6,013 bases of DNA from XN24 sp964413755. Lineage in GTDB: Bacteria > Pseudomonadota > Gammaproteobacteria > Steroidobacterales > XN24. The stretch is from assembly GCA_964413755.1 (NCBI GenBank), contig CAYPTW010000131.1, forward strand, positions 1 through 6,013, in the 5' to 3' direction. A program made the translations under genes and the position numbers. Below the pieces are notes generated by a model that made no database searches, was not told the DNA's origin, and saw only the letters and a program-made list of their open reading frames with translations. Shown piece after piece: positions 5,808-6,013 of the stretch (position 1 is its first letter; each line of letters begins with the position of its first letter).

Positions 5808-6013
5808 ATGATGCACACACGCGGCGAGCGTTCCATCGCGGTCACGGCCCTGAAGGCCGCGGTCCCCTACATCCGCATGTTCAAGCGCAAGGTCTTCGTG
5901 GTGAAGGCCGGCGGCGCGGTGTTCGGCGACGAAGAGAGCACGCGCGAGCTGATCGAGCAGATCGGCATCCTGCACGAGGTCGGCATCCACGTGGTGCTGG
6001 TGCACGGCGGCGG
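5808..6013 (+). CDS. argB: N-acetylglutamate kinase (N-acylglutamate kinase), N-terminal part
   Basis: Only the first 68 codons are present and the gene runs off the window. It belongs to the amino acid kinase family and would phosphorylate N-acylglutamate with ATP, feeding ArgC. VVKAGGAV (from residue 31, with the conserved Lys33) and VHGG at the right edge are the two phosphate-binding elements of NAGK. Before them lies a helix, ALKAAVPYIRMFKRK, that matches the N-helix of arginine-sensitive hexameric NAGKs such as the Pseudomonas enzyme, so feedback inhibition by arginine is likely. The same layout also occurs at the start of ArgA-type synthases, but these have lost the kinase motif seen here. 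In Xanthomonas, argB is fused to a GNAT acyltransferase domain; whether that holds here cannot be seen. Starts at 5808, 5811 (ATG) or 5799 (GTG) are possible; 5808 has the best-spaced GGAG. Confidence 0.85.
   Translation, partial: MMHTRGERSIAVTALKAAVPYIRMFKRKVFVVKAGGAVFGDEESTRELIEQIGILHEVGIHVVLVHGG

Overview
This window is a stretch of very GC-rich bacterial chromosome (G or C at most third codon positions) made almost entirely of one tightly packed arginine biosynthesis operon, with every gene on the + strand. Family resemblance points to a proteobacterium of the Xanthomonadales type or another GC-rich lineage that uses N-acylated carbamoyl transfer. Taxonomy cannot be fixed from the sequence alone. 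No RNA genes, mobile elements, CRISPR arrays or long non-coding stretches are visible, and the longest gap between genes is 6 bases.

Layout: the 3' end of an arginine repressor gene (argR, 1-297); argG, argininosuccinate synthase (304-1515); a P-loop protein of unknown function with a DUF1611/DgcN-like C-terminal half (1519-2580); argC, N-acylglutamyl-phosphate reductase (2577-3635); argD-type N-acylornithine aminotransferase (3632-4795); argF', an N-acylornithine carbamoyltransferase (4792-5802); and the 5' end of argB, N-acylglutamate kinase (5808 to beyond the window edge). Three successive junctions are 4-base start/stop overlaps (GTGA, ATGA, ATGA), and the other gaps are 3 to 6 bases, so the genes are almost certainly co-transcribed and translationally coupled.

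Together the enzymes run ArgB (kinase), ArgC (reductase), ArgD (transaminase), ArgF' (carbamoylation of N-acyl-ornithine) and ArgG (argininosuccinate formation). The deacylase (ArgE-like), ArgH and a recognisable N-acylglutamate synthase are not in the window. The carbamoyltransferase is not a classical ornithine carbamoyltransferase. It belongs to the group that works on N-acylated ornithine, and its specificity positions (Ala90, Pro182, Val299) match the Bacteroides N-succinylornithine type rather than the Xanthomonas N-acetylornithine type. This suggests arginine synthesis through succinylated intermediates.

The most intriguing gene is the P-loop protein between argG and argC. Its C-terminal half resembles the DUF1611 family, whose member DgcN is reported to acylate D-glutamate. 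A speculative but testable idea is that it supplies or handles the N-acyl-glutamate that starts this pathway. Gene order (argR, argG, argC, argD, argF', argB) recalls the Bacteroidetes arginine cluster, with this extra gene inserted.
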